Source: an uncultured cyanobacterium
GTDB lineage: Bacteria > Cyanobacteriota > Cyanobacteriia > Cyanobacteriales > FACHB-T130
Assembly: GCA_936920195.1 (NCBI GenBank)
Contig: CAKZHE010000060.1
Location: forward strand, 1-56,235
Direction: 5' to 3'
DNA: 56,235 nucleotides
Under the pieces are notes generated by a model. It was given only the letters and a program-made list of their open reading frames with translations, was not told the origin of the DNA and made no database searches. The translations under genes and the position numbers were made by a program. Within the stretch, counting starts at the first letter, position 1. Every line of letters starts with the position of its first letter. Shown here one piece after another: positions 24,044-32,370 of the stretch.

Positions 24044-25582
24044 TCAAGCCCCAGAATCCTTTCTCCGCCTATCTTTCAGCCGCTGGATATTTTTTTCCAC
24101 TTCCCCGCGAGCCGGATACAACAACTGCTGGCTCAACGCACTTTGATATGCCTGTATTGCTCCCAACCTCTCCCCCAACCCTGCCAAAGCTCGCCCCAAC
24201 CAGTAATCAGCCGCTGCCGGATTAAACCCTCTCAATTCCCGACATCCCTCAGCCGCGGCTGCCCAGCATCTCTGAGTAGCCCCAGCATCCCCCGAAGCTC
24301 GATAACTCTCCCCCAGCCATACCAACCCAGGCACTAATTGTAGATAACCCCCGATTGGTAACAATTCCCTTCCTTTTGCCAACGCCTCCACTGCCTCCTG
24401 ATGTTTCCCTGCCAAAGCCAATACCCGCCCATGACGCAACCAAGCATCTGCTAATTGGGGTTGTAATTTTGTTCCCTGTTCGGAAACCCTACACCCCCAT
24501 TCCACCTCTTGAAAATGTTCTACCAACACCCGCCCCGCTTTGGCCCACACACTCCAGCTTTCGGGAAATCGCCTCAGCATCTCTTCCACCACAGGGCGCA
24601 ACTCATTCAACTGGTTGACAGCAGGTAAAATTTCACACCATGCCCGATGGATGGCACAATCATCAGGATATAGATGATAAGCTTTCCCCATCATCTCCGC
24701 TGCTCGCTGATATTCCCCCGTCTCAAACAAGCACCGCCCATAGAAATACCAACTGTATGGATGATGGGGATGTTCGGCAGCAAACTCTGCCAACACCGAC
24801 CCACCTTGCGCCCAATCCCCCCGGAGAATATGATAATAGGCCAGGGAATTGTGAGCCGCAGCCCCATGAGGAGCCTGTTGCAGTGCCGAGGCAATCATCT
24901 TTTTAGTCAGTTTCCCCTCTTTGCCAGATATCAATCTCATCTGCAAACGCTGCTCAATTTGTCGTTGCCGTACCCGTAGATCTTCCCCAGCTAAGGCAAT
25001 CAGCCTGCTCAACCGTTCGCTCGCGGCAGGTAAATCCCCCCACGCCAGGAGCGCGTCATAGCTGTAAATTAAGGCCACAAGATCATCTGGGTTAATTGAG
25101 AAAACTTGCTCGCAGGCATCTAGCACGCCCAGGGGATTTTCTGTGTGCTGATGCACCTGAGCCAAAGCCAGCCAGTGAACCACTTTGTCAGGTTCTAAAC
25201 TAGCTGCTGAATTAAAGGCGATAATTGCCTTCTGACTCTCCCCCCAACAAACTGCCATCAATCCCTTGATATGATGCTGAGTCCCTTGATTTTCAGACAA
25301 AGATAAGGCTTGTTCATATATTGCTATTGCCTCTGGCTGTCTGCCCATCAACTGCAAAATTTTCCCCAGTTGCAACCGGGCATCAATTAAATGAGGTTGT
25401 TGCTCAATGGTTTGATGATATTCGGCAACGGCTTGTTGCCAGTTTCCCATCTGGTAAAGCAAATTAGCCAGTTCTAATCTTTTTTTCCATCCTTGGGGAT
25501 ATTTCTGGACATACTTGCGTAAAGTTATCAACTTCTGCTCTTGTCTAGCTGGCTTTGACTCTAAGACAAGGCAAGCATTCAT
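24044..25582 (-). CDS. Tetratricopeptide repeat protein
   Basis: A 512-residue soluble protein composed almost wholly of TPR-like helix pairs, for example NWQQAVAEYHQTIEQQPHLI, QPEAIAIYEQALSL, GEYQRAAEMMGKAYHLYPDD and KHQEAVEALAKGRELLP. No signal peptide or catalytic domain is seen. I set the start at 25582 because that ATG overlaps the stop of the upstream sigma factor gene as ATGA. The longer frame from 25639 would overlap by 61 bases. Tight coupling suggests it works with the sigma factor, perhaps as a partner or anti-sigma-like regulator; this is inference from position. Confidence 0.85.
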   Translation of the reverse strand: MNACLVLESKPARQEQKLITLRKYVQKYPQGWKKRLELANLLYQMGNWQQAVAEYHQTIEQQPHLIDARLQLGKILQLMGRQPEAIAIYEQALSLSENQGTQHHIKGLMAVCWGESQKAIIAFNSAASLEPDKVVHWLALAQVHQHTENPLGVLDACEQVFSINPDDLVALIYSYDALLAWGDLPAASERLSRLIALAGEDLRVRQRQIEQRLQMRLISGKEGKLTKKMIASALQQAPHGAAAHNSLAYYHILRGDWAQGGSVLAEFAAEHPHHPYSWYFYGRCLFETGEYQRAAEMMGKAYHLYPDDCAIHRAWCEILPAVNQLNELRPVVEEMLRRFPESWSVWAKAGRVLVEHFQEVEWGCRVSEQGTKLQPQLADAWLRHGRVLALAGKHQEAVEALAKGRELLPIGGYLQLVPGLVWLGESYRASGDAGATQRCWAAAAEGCRELRGFNPAAADYWLGRALAGLGERLGAIQAYQSALSQQLLYPARGEVEKNIQRLKDRRRKDSGA

Positions 25583-26325
25583 CTCCAGCCCAGAGAACTG
25601 GGTGAATTGTACCAAAGATGCGGCAAAGTTTCCAGACATATTACAGTGACTTGATAGTTAATTTCTTCGCGGTTGCTGTTGGTGACGATGGGTGATTTCT
25701 CATCCGGTTGAGACTTTTCCTCCATCGGAGTTATCAACTTTAAGGATGGTGAGATGGAATCTAGAGCAGTATCCTCTTCCCCGGCGAGATACCTTTTTAA
25801 ATGCCTTCGCAAAATTCGGCGCGCTTTTCTAACAGATTTGCGAACATTATCTTCAGAGCAGACGAGTTTTTTGGCAATATCTGGATAGGATTTCTCTTGG
25901 CAGTAATGTAAGACAAAAGGCTGGCGAAGTCTGGTAGGCAAAGATGCAATTTTGTGGCGGATATATACCCGCACCTCCAAATCGAGCAGGTTGGATTCAG
26001 GACAATTTATCCTAGAATATAAGGCTGAATAATCTTCAAATTTCAGATCCTCAATGTTTTCAATGTTAGTTGCTTCTCGTTGGCGTTTTCGATGTATATC
26101 CATGCAGAAGTTATAGATCATTCGAGTTAGCCAAGCTTTAGGGTATTTAATTTGAGTGGCATATTTTGACCATTTATTCCAAGCTTGTAGCATTACCTGA
26201 CTCAGTACATCTTCAGCATCATAGGAATTACTGCCCAGCCACTGAAGGCAACGCTCGTAAAAATAATCTCGATGCAGTTCCCATAATTGCCAAAAGTCCG
26301 AACAAGAAGTAGATAAAGCCTTCAA
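25579..26325 (-). CDS. Sigma-70 family RNA polymerase sigma factor (ECF-like)
   Basis: A 248-residue alternative sigma factor. Region 2 is at about residues 15-90 (YDAEDVLSQVMLQAWNKW, PKAWLTRMIYNFCMDIHRKRQR). Region 4 is at about 125-180 (LPTRLRQPFVLHYCQEKSYPDIAKKLVCSEDNVRKSVRKARRIL). A 65-residue tail beyond region 4 is unusual for ECF factors and may be regulatory. No region 3 is evident. It heads a minus-strand series with the TPR gene (ATGA overlap) and a small secreted protein gene. The upstream 700 bases are repeat-rich. Confidence 0.88.
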   Translation of the reverse strand: MKALSTSCSDFWQLWELHRDYFYERCLQWLGSNSYDAEDVLSQVMLQAWNKWSKYATQIKYPKAWLTRMIYNFCMDIHRKRQREATNIENIEDLKFEDYSALYSRINCPESNLLDLEVRVYIRHKIASLPTRLRQPFVLHYCQEKSYPDIAKKLVCSEDNVRKSVRKARRILRRHLKRYLAGEEDTALDSISPSLKLITPMEEKSQPDEKSPIVTNSNREEINYQVTVICLETLPHLWYNSPSSLGWR

Positions 26326-26930
26326 TGGGATGCTCTCCTAAATAAATTGAACTGGTTGAACTGGTTATAAACCGATATCAATAGGCTCTGCCTCGGAACG
26401 AGTCACAAAGAGTAACAGTTTTATGGTTTTTATTCGTTCGCAAGCGAATCATTGGTTACTAGAAGGCCTAGTAACCAGTTATCAGATAATTTTTGTAGGG
26501 GAACCACGGGGGGATTATCCCTACAGATTTGTAGAACTCATTCAGAGGCGCTATAAAATAAAGCAGTTTTATCTGAACTGCCTTGAGTCATACGTATGAC
26601 TTCTGCTGCCTAAATCAGAGCATTTCAGCCTTGATTCGCAACGATTTTTGTAGGACTAAGATACTCTGCCAACCAATCAGGGACAAACACGATTATTTAC
26701 GACAACAGCATACTCTATATGAACCGCAAAATGGCAAGCCCTAAATATTACATATTTTAAACAACTTTGATTGAACAATACCTTGGACAGTTTTGGATTA
26801 CCCAGGGTATAATAAAGGTTTTAGCCTTCTACTATAACGGCAAGACTAGAAATATAAGGGTTTTAGCCCAGTTAACTCTGGACTATAGGCAGGTAAATAT
26901 ATGGAAATTGCATTATCAGGTAAGTTTAAA
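26326..26930. other. Intergenic region upstream of sigma factor gene
   Basis: No convincing gene. It contains a degenerate GGCTCTGCCT repeat (26350-26400), a perfect hairpin TGGTTACTAG/CTAGTAACCA near 26451-26475, and an inverted copy of the CCACGGGGGGATT palindrome near 26500. A 67-codon plus-strand ORF (26767-26970) runs into the MITE and was not called. The sigma factor promoter should lie near 26330-26400. Confidence 0.55.
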
Positions 26931-27036
26931 CAGGATTTACGCAACTATCCTAGCGTTGATGGTGTGTTAAGCTGCCCTTTAGCGTTAGCAATACGGCTAT
27001 ACACACCCTACTGATAGAGGCGTTGCGTAAGTCCTG
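26931..27036. mobile_element. MITE-like element, CAGGACTTACGCAAC family
   Basis: Inverted ends CAGGATTTACGCAACTAT and ATAGAGGCGTTGCGTAAGTCCTG. The interior holds GTGTGTTAAG...CTTTAGCG and AATACGGCTATACACACC with a loose internal palindrome. It ends four bases from the stop of the truncated HD-domain remnant. Confidence 0.7.
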
Positions 27037-27039
27037 TTT

Positions 27040-27321
27040 TTATAACTCAAGCGAGGTAATTTCTATTTGTAAATTTTTCCTAGCCCTGCTTTCTAAGGTT
27101 TTTTGCATCTTTGGGGTGAAAAATATCTTTTTTCTTTGCAAAAACCGATTCAAAACTTGCTGTCTGCCTAGCTGAACGTGCGCCAGGGTATGATAGTATC
27201 TGCCGGGACTGGAATAGGCTGCCACCAAGTCTAAAAAAACCTGTTCGCTGATTTTGGGAGCGACGCGAAAAGGTTGTAGCAATGTTTGCCATTGAGATGC
27301 TAAAATGGAAATTAGTTCCAT
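27040..27321 (-). pseudogene. Truncated HD-superfamily hydrolase remnant (COG4339-like)
   Basis: The 93-codon frame starts like predicted metal-dependent HD phosphohydrolases: QWQTLLQPF, then FLDLVAAYSSPGRYYHTLAHV, where YHTLAHV carries the first metal-binding His. Full-length relatives are about 200 residues. After residue 58 the similarity stops and a short unrelated basic tail (RKKIFFTPKMQKTLESRARK) follows. The later HD and other metal ligands are missing. The frame begins with TGATG coupling to the PepSY-type gene. A MITE directly follows the stop. I read it as a gene cut short by deletion or repeat insertion. Confidence 0.7.
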
Positions 27322-27896
27322 CAGTCATTCTCGGTTGTTTGCGGACGACGCTTACGGAAAATCCCCGACATCTGTATCCCTGTGACTAACATGATTGCCA
27401 GACTGACTCCGACTAAAAGGACATAGATTGGTTTAAAGGTTGAGCCGAGATATGCTCCCTGATGAATTGTTAATAAAATTTCTCCCTGCTCGTCAGACAA
27501 ACCAAACCAAGCTCTGCCAAGTCGATAGGCAATACCTGTAATGGCACTAATTCCAAAGGGTAAGAAGGCAATGGGAGCCAAAATTTGGTGAATTTTTCTG
27601 CCATTCCAATTAACACGTTGAGATTGGGAAGTATTTTTGCGCTGCTTAATCAAAACAACGCCGCTGATAATCATGCCTAAAAGTCCCAAGCCAACCAATA
27701 AGACATAAATAGGAACAATTGGTTTACCTAAAAATTCTCCCTGATGAATTACCATCATAAATTCTCCAAATTCATCAGAGAATCCAAACCAACTTCTCCC
27801 GATGCGGTAAGCCACACCCGTTAAAGCAGTCAGCAACAGGGGAATAAAGATAAAGGGAGCAGCTTGACGGTGAAGTTTTCGGAGGTTCATAATCAA
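27321..27896 (-). CDS. PepSY-associated-type membrane protein with internal duplication
   Basis: A 191-residue membrane protein built from two similar halves (about residues 4-80 and 99-178). Each has HR/HQ...P, a helix, G(V/I)AYR(I/L)GR.WFG.SDE.GE, HQG, and a PIYVLLVG helix, giving four membrane segments. The pattern matches small cyanobacterial PepSY-associated membrane proteins related to the membrane part of iron-uptake flavin/haem proteins. The conserved His residues could bind haem, which is inference. It follows the two-component genes on the same strand (74-base gap) and is coupled to the HD remnant, so it may be a target or partner of the two-component system. Confidence 0.8.
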   Translation of the reverse strand: MIMNLRKLHRQAAPFIFIPLLLTALTGVAYRIGRSWFGFSDEFGEFMMVIHQGEFLGKPIVPIYVLLVGLGLLGMIISGVVLIKQRKNTSQSQRVNWNGRKIHQILAPIAFLPFGISAITGIAYRLGRAWFGLSDEQGEILLTIHQGAYLGSTFKPIYVLLVGVSLAIMLVTGIQMSGIFRKRRPQTTEND

Positions 27897-27970
27897 AAAA
27901 TTTCCTCTTTTGGGTTTGTGGTTAGTTTACCTAGGAAAAGTAAAGAACTCGGAAACCTAGGTGAGAGGAT

Positions 27971-29389
27971 TTACGGCTCGACTGACGCTAAGGGAATTTT
28001 TACCTGAAAGCAACTGCCTGCACCTAGCTCGCTTCGGACAGTAATATCTCCTTGATGGTGTTGAGCAATGGTTTTGGCGATCGCCAATCCTAATCCAGAA
28101 CCGTTATCATGTTGATGACGAGCTTGATCGGTGCGCCAAAAACGATCGAAAATATGGGATAATTGCTCTGGAGCGATGCCTATGCCAGTATCTTCAAAAC
28201 TGACAATGGCATAAATTCCCGTCCGCTGCAATGAAACTACTACTTTGCCCCCTGGTGTAGTGTATTGCAACGCATTGGCTAATAGATTGGTAAATAAACG
28301 CTGTAATTGGGAACCATCCCCATTGACTTCAATATTAGGGATGATTTGAGAGTTTAGGGAAATCTGAGCTTCGGCGGCGCGATCGCTATACAAATCGACT
28401 AGATCTTCCAATATCTCATCTAGTGTAATCCGCCGCCAGCCTTGGCGATCCACTTCCTGACCATCCATCCGCGCCAGTAATAATAAATCATCCACCAACT
28501 GACTCATCTGTGCCGAAGCAAAAGCGATCGCTTTTAATTTTTCCACATCAGCGGGATGAATGCGCTCCGGATGACTCTGCATCACCGCAATTGAGGCTCG
28601 AATCGCCGTCAAGGGATTCCGCAATTCATGGGAAGCATCAGAAGTAAATTGTTTCAACTGCTGAAAACTTTGTACCACAGGTTGCAAAGATTCGCGAGTC
28701 AGCCAAATTCCTCCCAATGCTGCTAATCCGGAAACCGTTACCACTCCGACAATTAAACCCCACTGCAAGCGACGCAACTCGGCTTCTAACGTCAGGGTTG
28801 ATTCGCTCACCCGAATATAGCCCAAAATCTTCTCTGGATTTGTTGCCGAAGCCATATATACAGGTTGAGCAAAACTGCGAATATGCCCTTGTTGAATCAG
28901 TATTCCTTGCTGAGGGATATGGGCGGGCAACAAAGTCGGTAAAAACAGCTTTCCTTCCCGAACGATTAATTGCCGCTGCTGATTATACCATTCCACTCCT
29001 TGTTGTAGGGGCGATATTGGTTCAGCATCCACCGGAAACCTTGCTCCTCCCTCATACTTACTCATCAATTCTGCCAGGGTCATTGGCAGCGGCGTGCCAT
29101 CTGGTTTAGTCTGGAGATAGCCTGAATATTCTTTCTCCGTCGTCAGTTCGCGATATTCATGGACAATAATTTCTAGAGTTCCGGCAGATGAGTCAGCCAC
29201 TTGATGAAGATGGGTATTTAGTTGTTGATGGCGATCGCGAGCCACTAAAATATATACGGCTGCTGAAAAAGTCCCTAAAATTGCCGCAATCACCAATAAA
29301 TAAGAGAACAGCAACCGATTTCGCAGACTTCTAAACCGTTTGTTAGAGATTGGGGTTGAGTCGATATCCCAAACCATACATAGTTTCAA
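27971..29389 (-). CDS. Membrane sensor histidine kinase
   Basis: A 472-residue two-component kinase. TM1 is at about residues 26-50 and TM2 at about 212-232; between them lies an extracytoplasmic sensor of about 160 residues. The HisKA box ASHELRNPLTAIR carries the phospho-acceptor His (about 255). The HATPase_c part has LQRLFTNLLANALQYT (N-box), FEDTGIGIAPE (G1), FDRFWR (F-box) and GSGLGLAIAKTI (G2). The first codons overlap the regulator gene by 47 bases, so the pair is translationally linked. The layout resembles RppB/NrsS-type cyanobacterial kinases, which I note only as a possibility. The stimulus is unknown; the following PepSY-type membrane gene hints at metal or redox. Confidence 0.92.
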   Translation of the reverse strand: MKLCMVWDIDSTPISNKRFRSLRNRLLFSYLLVIAAILGTFSAAVYILVARDRHQQLNTHLHQVADSSAGTLEIIVHEYRELTTEKEYSGYLQTKPDGTPLPMTLAELMSKYEGGARFPVDAEPISPLQQGVEWYNQQRQLIVREGKLFLPTLLPAHIPQQGILIQQGHIRSFAQPVYMASATNPEKILGYIRVSESTLTLEAELRRLQWGLIVGVVTVSGLAALGGIWLTRESLQPVVQSFQQLKQFTSDASHELRNPLTAIRASIAVMQSHPERIHPADVEKLKAIAFASAQMSQLVDDLLLLARMDGQEVDRQGWRRITLDEILEDLVDLYSDRAAEAQISLNSQIIPNIEVNGDGSQLQRLFTNLLANALQYTTPGGKVVVSLQRTGIYAIVSFEDTGIGIAPEQLSHIFDRFWRTDQARHQHDNGSGLGLAIAKTIAQHHQGDITVRSELGAGSCFQVKIPLASVEP

Positions 29390-30020
29390 TTAAATTTGAT
29401 GGCGCACCGAGAGCTTTGAGCTTTTGGCGCAAGCTTCGCAAATGAACTTTCACCGTTTCTTCTCCCGGTGTATCCTCAAACGCCCACAGCCTTTCTACAA
29501 TTACACTACGGCTGAGAACTCGGCTGCCATTGCGGAGAAACAACTCTAGTAAAGCATATTCCTTGGGCGTGACAACCAAGGGGCAATGATTATACATTAC
29601 CTGACATTCATTCGGATTCAGCGTCAGCCGTTCCCATTCCAATACAGGTGCAAAGGTAATGCTCCCCCGGCGCAACAAAGCCCGAATTCTTGCCAATAAC
29701 TCTGGTAAATCAAAGGGTTTAATCACATAATCATCGGCTCCCACATCTAGTCCCAACACCTTGTCGGCACTGGTATCCCGCGATGTTAGCATCAGAATGG
29801 GGGTTTTATCGCCTGTCTGTCGCAACTGGCGGCAAAGGGTAATGCCATCTAACTTCGGCAACATTAAATCGAGAACGATTAAATCAAAAGATCCGGTTTC
29901 GGCAAAAGCTAAACCCAATGCTCCATCTTCAGCCACTTCTACCACATAATGTTGATCGGTTAATGCTTCAGCGATCGCCTTAGTAATCCCAGAATTGTCC
30001 TCTACTAGCAGGATTTTCAT
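29343..30020 (-). CDS. OmpR-family response regulator
   Basis: A 225-residue regulator. The receiver domain starts MKILLVEDNSG with the acidic pair, phospho-acceptor Asp in LIVLDLMLPKLDG (about residue 51), Thr in ILMLTSRD and Lys in YVIKPFD. A winged-helix output domain fills about 125-225 (TPKEYALLELFLRNGSRVLSR, ETVKVHLRSLRQKLK, TMYGLGYRL). The open frame extends upstream to 30329, but that part translates heptameric repeat DNA. ATG 30020, where the receiver begins, is the real start. It pairs with the histidine kinase that overlaps its 3' end. Confidence 0.93.
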   Translation of the reverse strand: MKILLVEDNSGITKAIAEALTDQHYVVEVAEDGALGLAFAETGSFDLIVLDLMLPKLDGITLCRQLRQTGDKTPILMLTSRDTSADKVLGLDVGADDYVIKPFDLPELLARIRALLRRGSITFAPVLEWERLTLNPNECQVMYNHCPLVVTPKEYALLELFLRNGSRVLSRSVIVERLWAFEDTPGEETVKVHLRSLRQKLKALGAPSNLIETMYGLGYRLNPNL

Positions 30021-30057
30021 TAAAATCACCACCATTTCCTTAAAATGATTTTTTTTC

Positions 30058-30102
30058 AACGCAAAGGGCGCAAAGGGAACGCAAAGGACGCAAAGGAAGG
30101 CA
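30058..30102. repeat. Heptamer-type tandem repeat (CGCAAAGG units)
   Basis: Repeated GCAAAGGGC/GCAAAGGAC units. The same block is at 32188-32230 upstream of the second pentapeptide gene, as part of the segmental duplication. A related array in the other strand sense (TTTGCGCTC units) forms the 3' end of the GHMP kinase gene. Confidence 0.85.
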
Positions 30103-30186
30103 AAATGGTAGTGGTGAATCGTAGGTTGGGTTGTAATGATAGTGAAAGTCCAATATTTATAAGTGGTTTGTTGGGTTTTACCCTCC

Positions 30187-30303
30187 ATAGCGCGTCTGAA
30201 TGAGTTGTGCAATTCCGTAGGGGCAATCCCCCCGTGGTTGCCCCAGGGTAGGCACGGGGGCGCTACCCCTACACATTTACACAAGTGATTCAGACGTGCT
30301 ATA
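30187..30303. mobile_element. MITE-like element, ATAGCGCGTCTGAAT ends
   Basis: Ends ATAGCGCGTCTGAAT and ATTCAGACGTGCTATAG are inverted repeats. The interior contains GGGGCAATCCCCCCGTGG and GGCACGGGGGCGCTACCCC. It is very similar to 45062-45187 and 51332 onwards. It lies in the leader of the first pentapeptide gene and is absent at the matching place in the second copy (near 32318). Confidence 0.85.
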
Positions 30304-30357
30304 GCAACCCAACCTAAGATTATCATCAAGTTATTGATTTTTCATGCCTGAGTGAAT

Positions 30358-32103
30358 ATGGTTAATTCCGAATCTGATTTAGAGTCTTTACTAGCGCGAG
30401 TTTTGCAACTGGAAGAACAGGTGGAACTGCGAAAGAAAAATATTAGTTGGTTGAAACAGCATTTTGACGATTTGAAAGTTGCCTTTGACAATCGCCCAGA
30501 ATTGTCAATATTAGCTAGTTTATCAGCCACTGTCTCTCAGCAAGCTTTACAAATTGCCTCTTTAGAGCAGCAGTTGGCTAATTTAGCGCCATCTGGAAAT
30601 ATTGTCGCAGAAAAGGCGATCGCTTCTCCAGTTATTCCTGAAGTTCAGGCAACTGTGACTGCACCAGATATTCCTGAAACTGCCGATATGGAAGTTCAGG
30701 AAGAATTCAGTCGCGCATTTACTGATACTGAATTCCAGCTAGAAAGAATTTTTTGGTTAGTTAATCGACTCTATGCTGCTGAAGCCGACAATCAAGCCAT
30801 CCCCATCAGTGCCGAGGAGTTTTTGCAAAGGTATAAACGAGAAGATCGCGATTTTACTGGAATCAATCTGGCTGGAGTCAACTTGAGCAGCCAATCTTTA
30901 GTACAGGTAAATTTTACAGGGGCAAATTTCAAAAATGCCAATCTTAGTCAAGCAGATTTACGCCACGCTAACCTTACTGAAGCTAATTTAGATAATGTCA
31001 ATTTTAGCAAGGTTCTTCTTGATAGTGAAGTTAAACTAAAAGGAGCCTCATTTATAAAAGCTAATTTTTGCGAAGCTTACTTAGAAAGGGTAGATTTCAC
31101 TGAAGTTAATCTTAGTGGCGCAAACTTTAGCAAAGTAAATCGTACCTATAGAATTAATTTAAGCAGAGCTAATTTAACTAATGCTAATCTCAGCAAGGCA
31201 AATTTCTCGTCGGAAGCTAATTTCAGTGGTGCTAATCTTAGCGAAGCCGACTTGAGCAACGCCTGTTTAAAAACCGCTAACTTAATTGGAGCGAATCTCA
31301 GTCATGCCAATCTTAGTAATGCCAACCTATTAAAAGCTAATCTTGCAGACGCAAACCTGGAAGGAGCCAATCTTCAACAAGCGATTTTTGATCTAGAGAC
31401 TAAATTTCCCAAAGATTTCAATCCGATAGAAGCAGGCGCATATTTAATTGCTCCAAACTCATCCCTAGCCAATGCTAACTTAGCCGGGGCAGATTTAAGC
31501 CAAGTCAATCTTTCTAGCGCTGACTTAAGAGGCGCAAACTTGCAGGCAACAAACTTGACAAGTGCTAATTTAAATGAAGCCAATTTGAGCAATGCAAATA
31601 TTAGTAAAGCAAGTTTACAATATGCTACGTTTTTGGTGTCATATCTAGGCTCATCTAACTTAAGCGAAGCTGACTTAACCAGTGCTAATTTAACGGCAGC
31701 CAATCTCAGTAGTGCTAACTTGATTCAAGCAAATTTAAAGTCTACAAATTTAATTTCTGCTGACTTGCGCGGAGCAAATCTAAAAAATGCCAAAATTACT
31801 TACACCAATTTAACTTGTGCTATTTTAAGGGGCGTAAATTTAATTGGCACTCACATTAATGGTACGTTGAATGGAATAGATTTAAGCAGTGCTAAACTTT
31901 GCGGAATCAACCTTGATGGTGCTAATTTAAGCGGGGCAAACTTAAGTGGAGCAGATTTGCGTGGTGTTAGCTTACAAAACACAAACTTAGAAAATGCTAA
32001 CCTGAAGGAAGCAATGGGAGTATTCTTAGTAGAGGGCGATAGAAAAACAAAATTAAAGAATACAATTATGCCGGATGGAACAGTTCGCGAATCGAGTAAA
32101 TAA
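30358..32103 (+). CDS. Pentapeptide repeat protein, tandem copy 1
   Basis: A 581-residue protein. The N-terminus (about 1-85) is a coiled-coil-like helix (ESDLESLLARVLQLEEQVEL). A Pro/Ala-rich linker and a helical region (about 110-165, FQLERIFWLVNRLYAAE) follow. The rest, about 170-565, is pentapeptide repeats (A(N/D)LSxA-type), interrupted near 345 by a short insertion (DLETKFPKDFNPIEAGA). These fold as beta-helices and often act as scaffolds; no enzymatic motif is seen. Start chosen at ATG 30358, since the GTG at 30352 adds only two residues. A near-identical N-terminal half is repeated in the next gene. Confidence 0.88.
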   Translation: MVNSESDLESLLARVLQLEEQVELRKKNISWLKQHFDDLKVAFDNRPELSILASLSATVSQQALQIASLEQQLANLAPSGNIVAEKAIASPVIPEVQATVTAPDIPETADMEVQEEFSRAFTDTEFQLERIFWLVNRLYAAEADNQAIPISAEEFLQRYKREDRDFTGINLAGVNLSSQSLVQVNFTGANFKNANLSQADLRHANLTEANLDNVNFSKVLLDSEVKLKGASFIKANFCEAYLERVDFTEVNLSGANFSKVNRTYRINLSRANLTNANLSKANFSSEANFSGANLSEADLSNACLKTANLIGANLSHANLSNANLLKANLADANLEGANLQQAIFDLETKFPKDFNPIEAGAYLIAPNSSLANANLAGADLSQVNLSSADLRGANLQATNLTSANLNEANLSNANISKASLQYATFLVSYLGSSNLSEADLTSANLTAANLSSANLIQANLKSTNLISADLRGANLKNAKITYTNLTCAILRGVNLIGTHINGTLNGIDLSSAKLCGINLDGANLSGANLSGADLRGVSLQNTNLENANLKEAMGVFLVEGDRKTKLKNTIMPDGTVRESSK

Positions 32104-32370
32104 GGATAAGGTGACTAATCAGAATACTGGTTTAACGTCAAGAAGTTGCTATAGTTGTGTAGGTTCTAATTATCAATGATTTTTTTAACGCAAAGGGCGC
32201 AAAGGGAACGCAAAGGACGCAAAGGAAGGCAAAATGGTAGTGGTGAATCATAGGTTGGGTTGTAATGATAGGGGCAACCCAACATTTATCAGTGGTTGGT
32301 TGGGTTTGGCTGTTGCGCCACCCAACCTAAGATTATCATCAAGTTATTGATTTTTCATTCCTGAGTGAAT

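Noticed and set aside
24355..24979. Several plus-strand ORFs inside the TPR gene
   Set aside because: Proline- and histidine-rich antisense products of a well-supported TPR coding sequence.
26767..26970. 67-codon plus-strand ORF upstream of the HD remnant
   Set aside because: No recognisable features or ribosome binding site, and its end runs into a MITE.
30021..30329. Upstream extension of the response regulator by 103 codons
   Set aside because: It crosses a MITE and heptamer repeats. The receiver domain starts exactly at ATG 30020.
31374..31703. Minus-strand ORFs inside the pentapeptide genes (also 33159-33383 and 33387-33677)
   Set aside because: Repetitive antisense products (LALLKLAPVKL type) of pentapeptide coding DNA, with no independent features.
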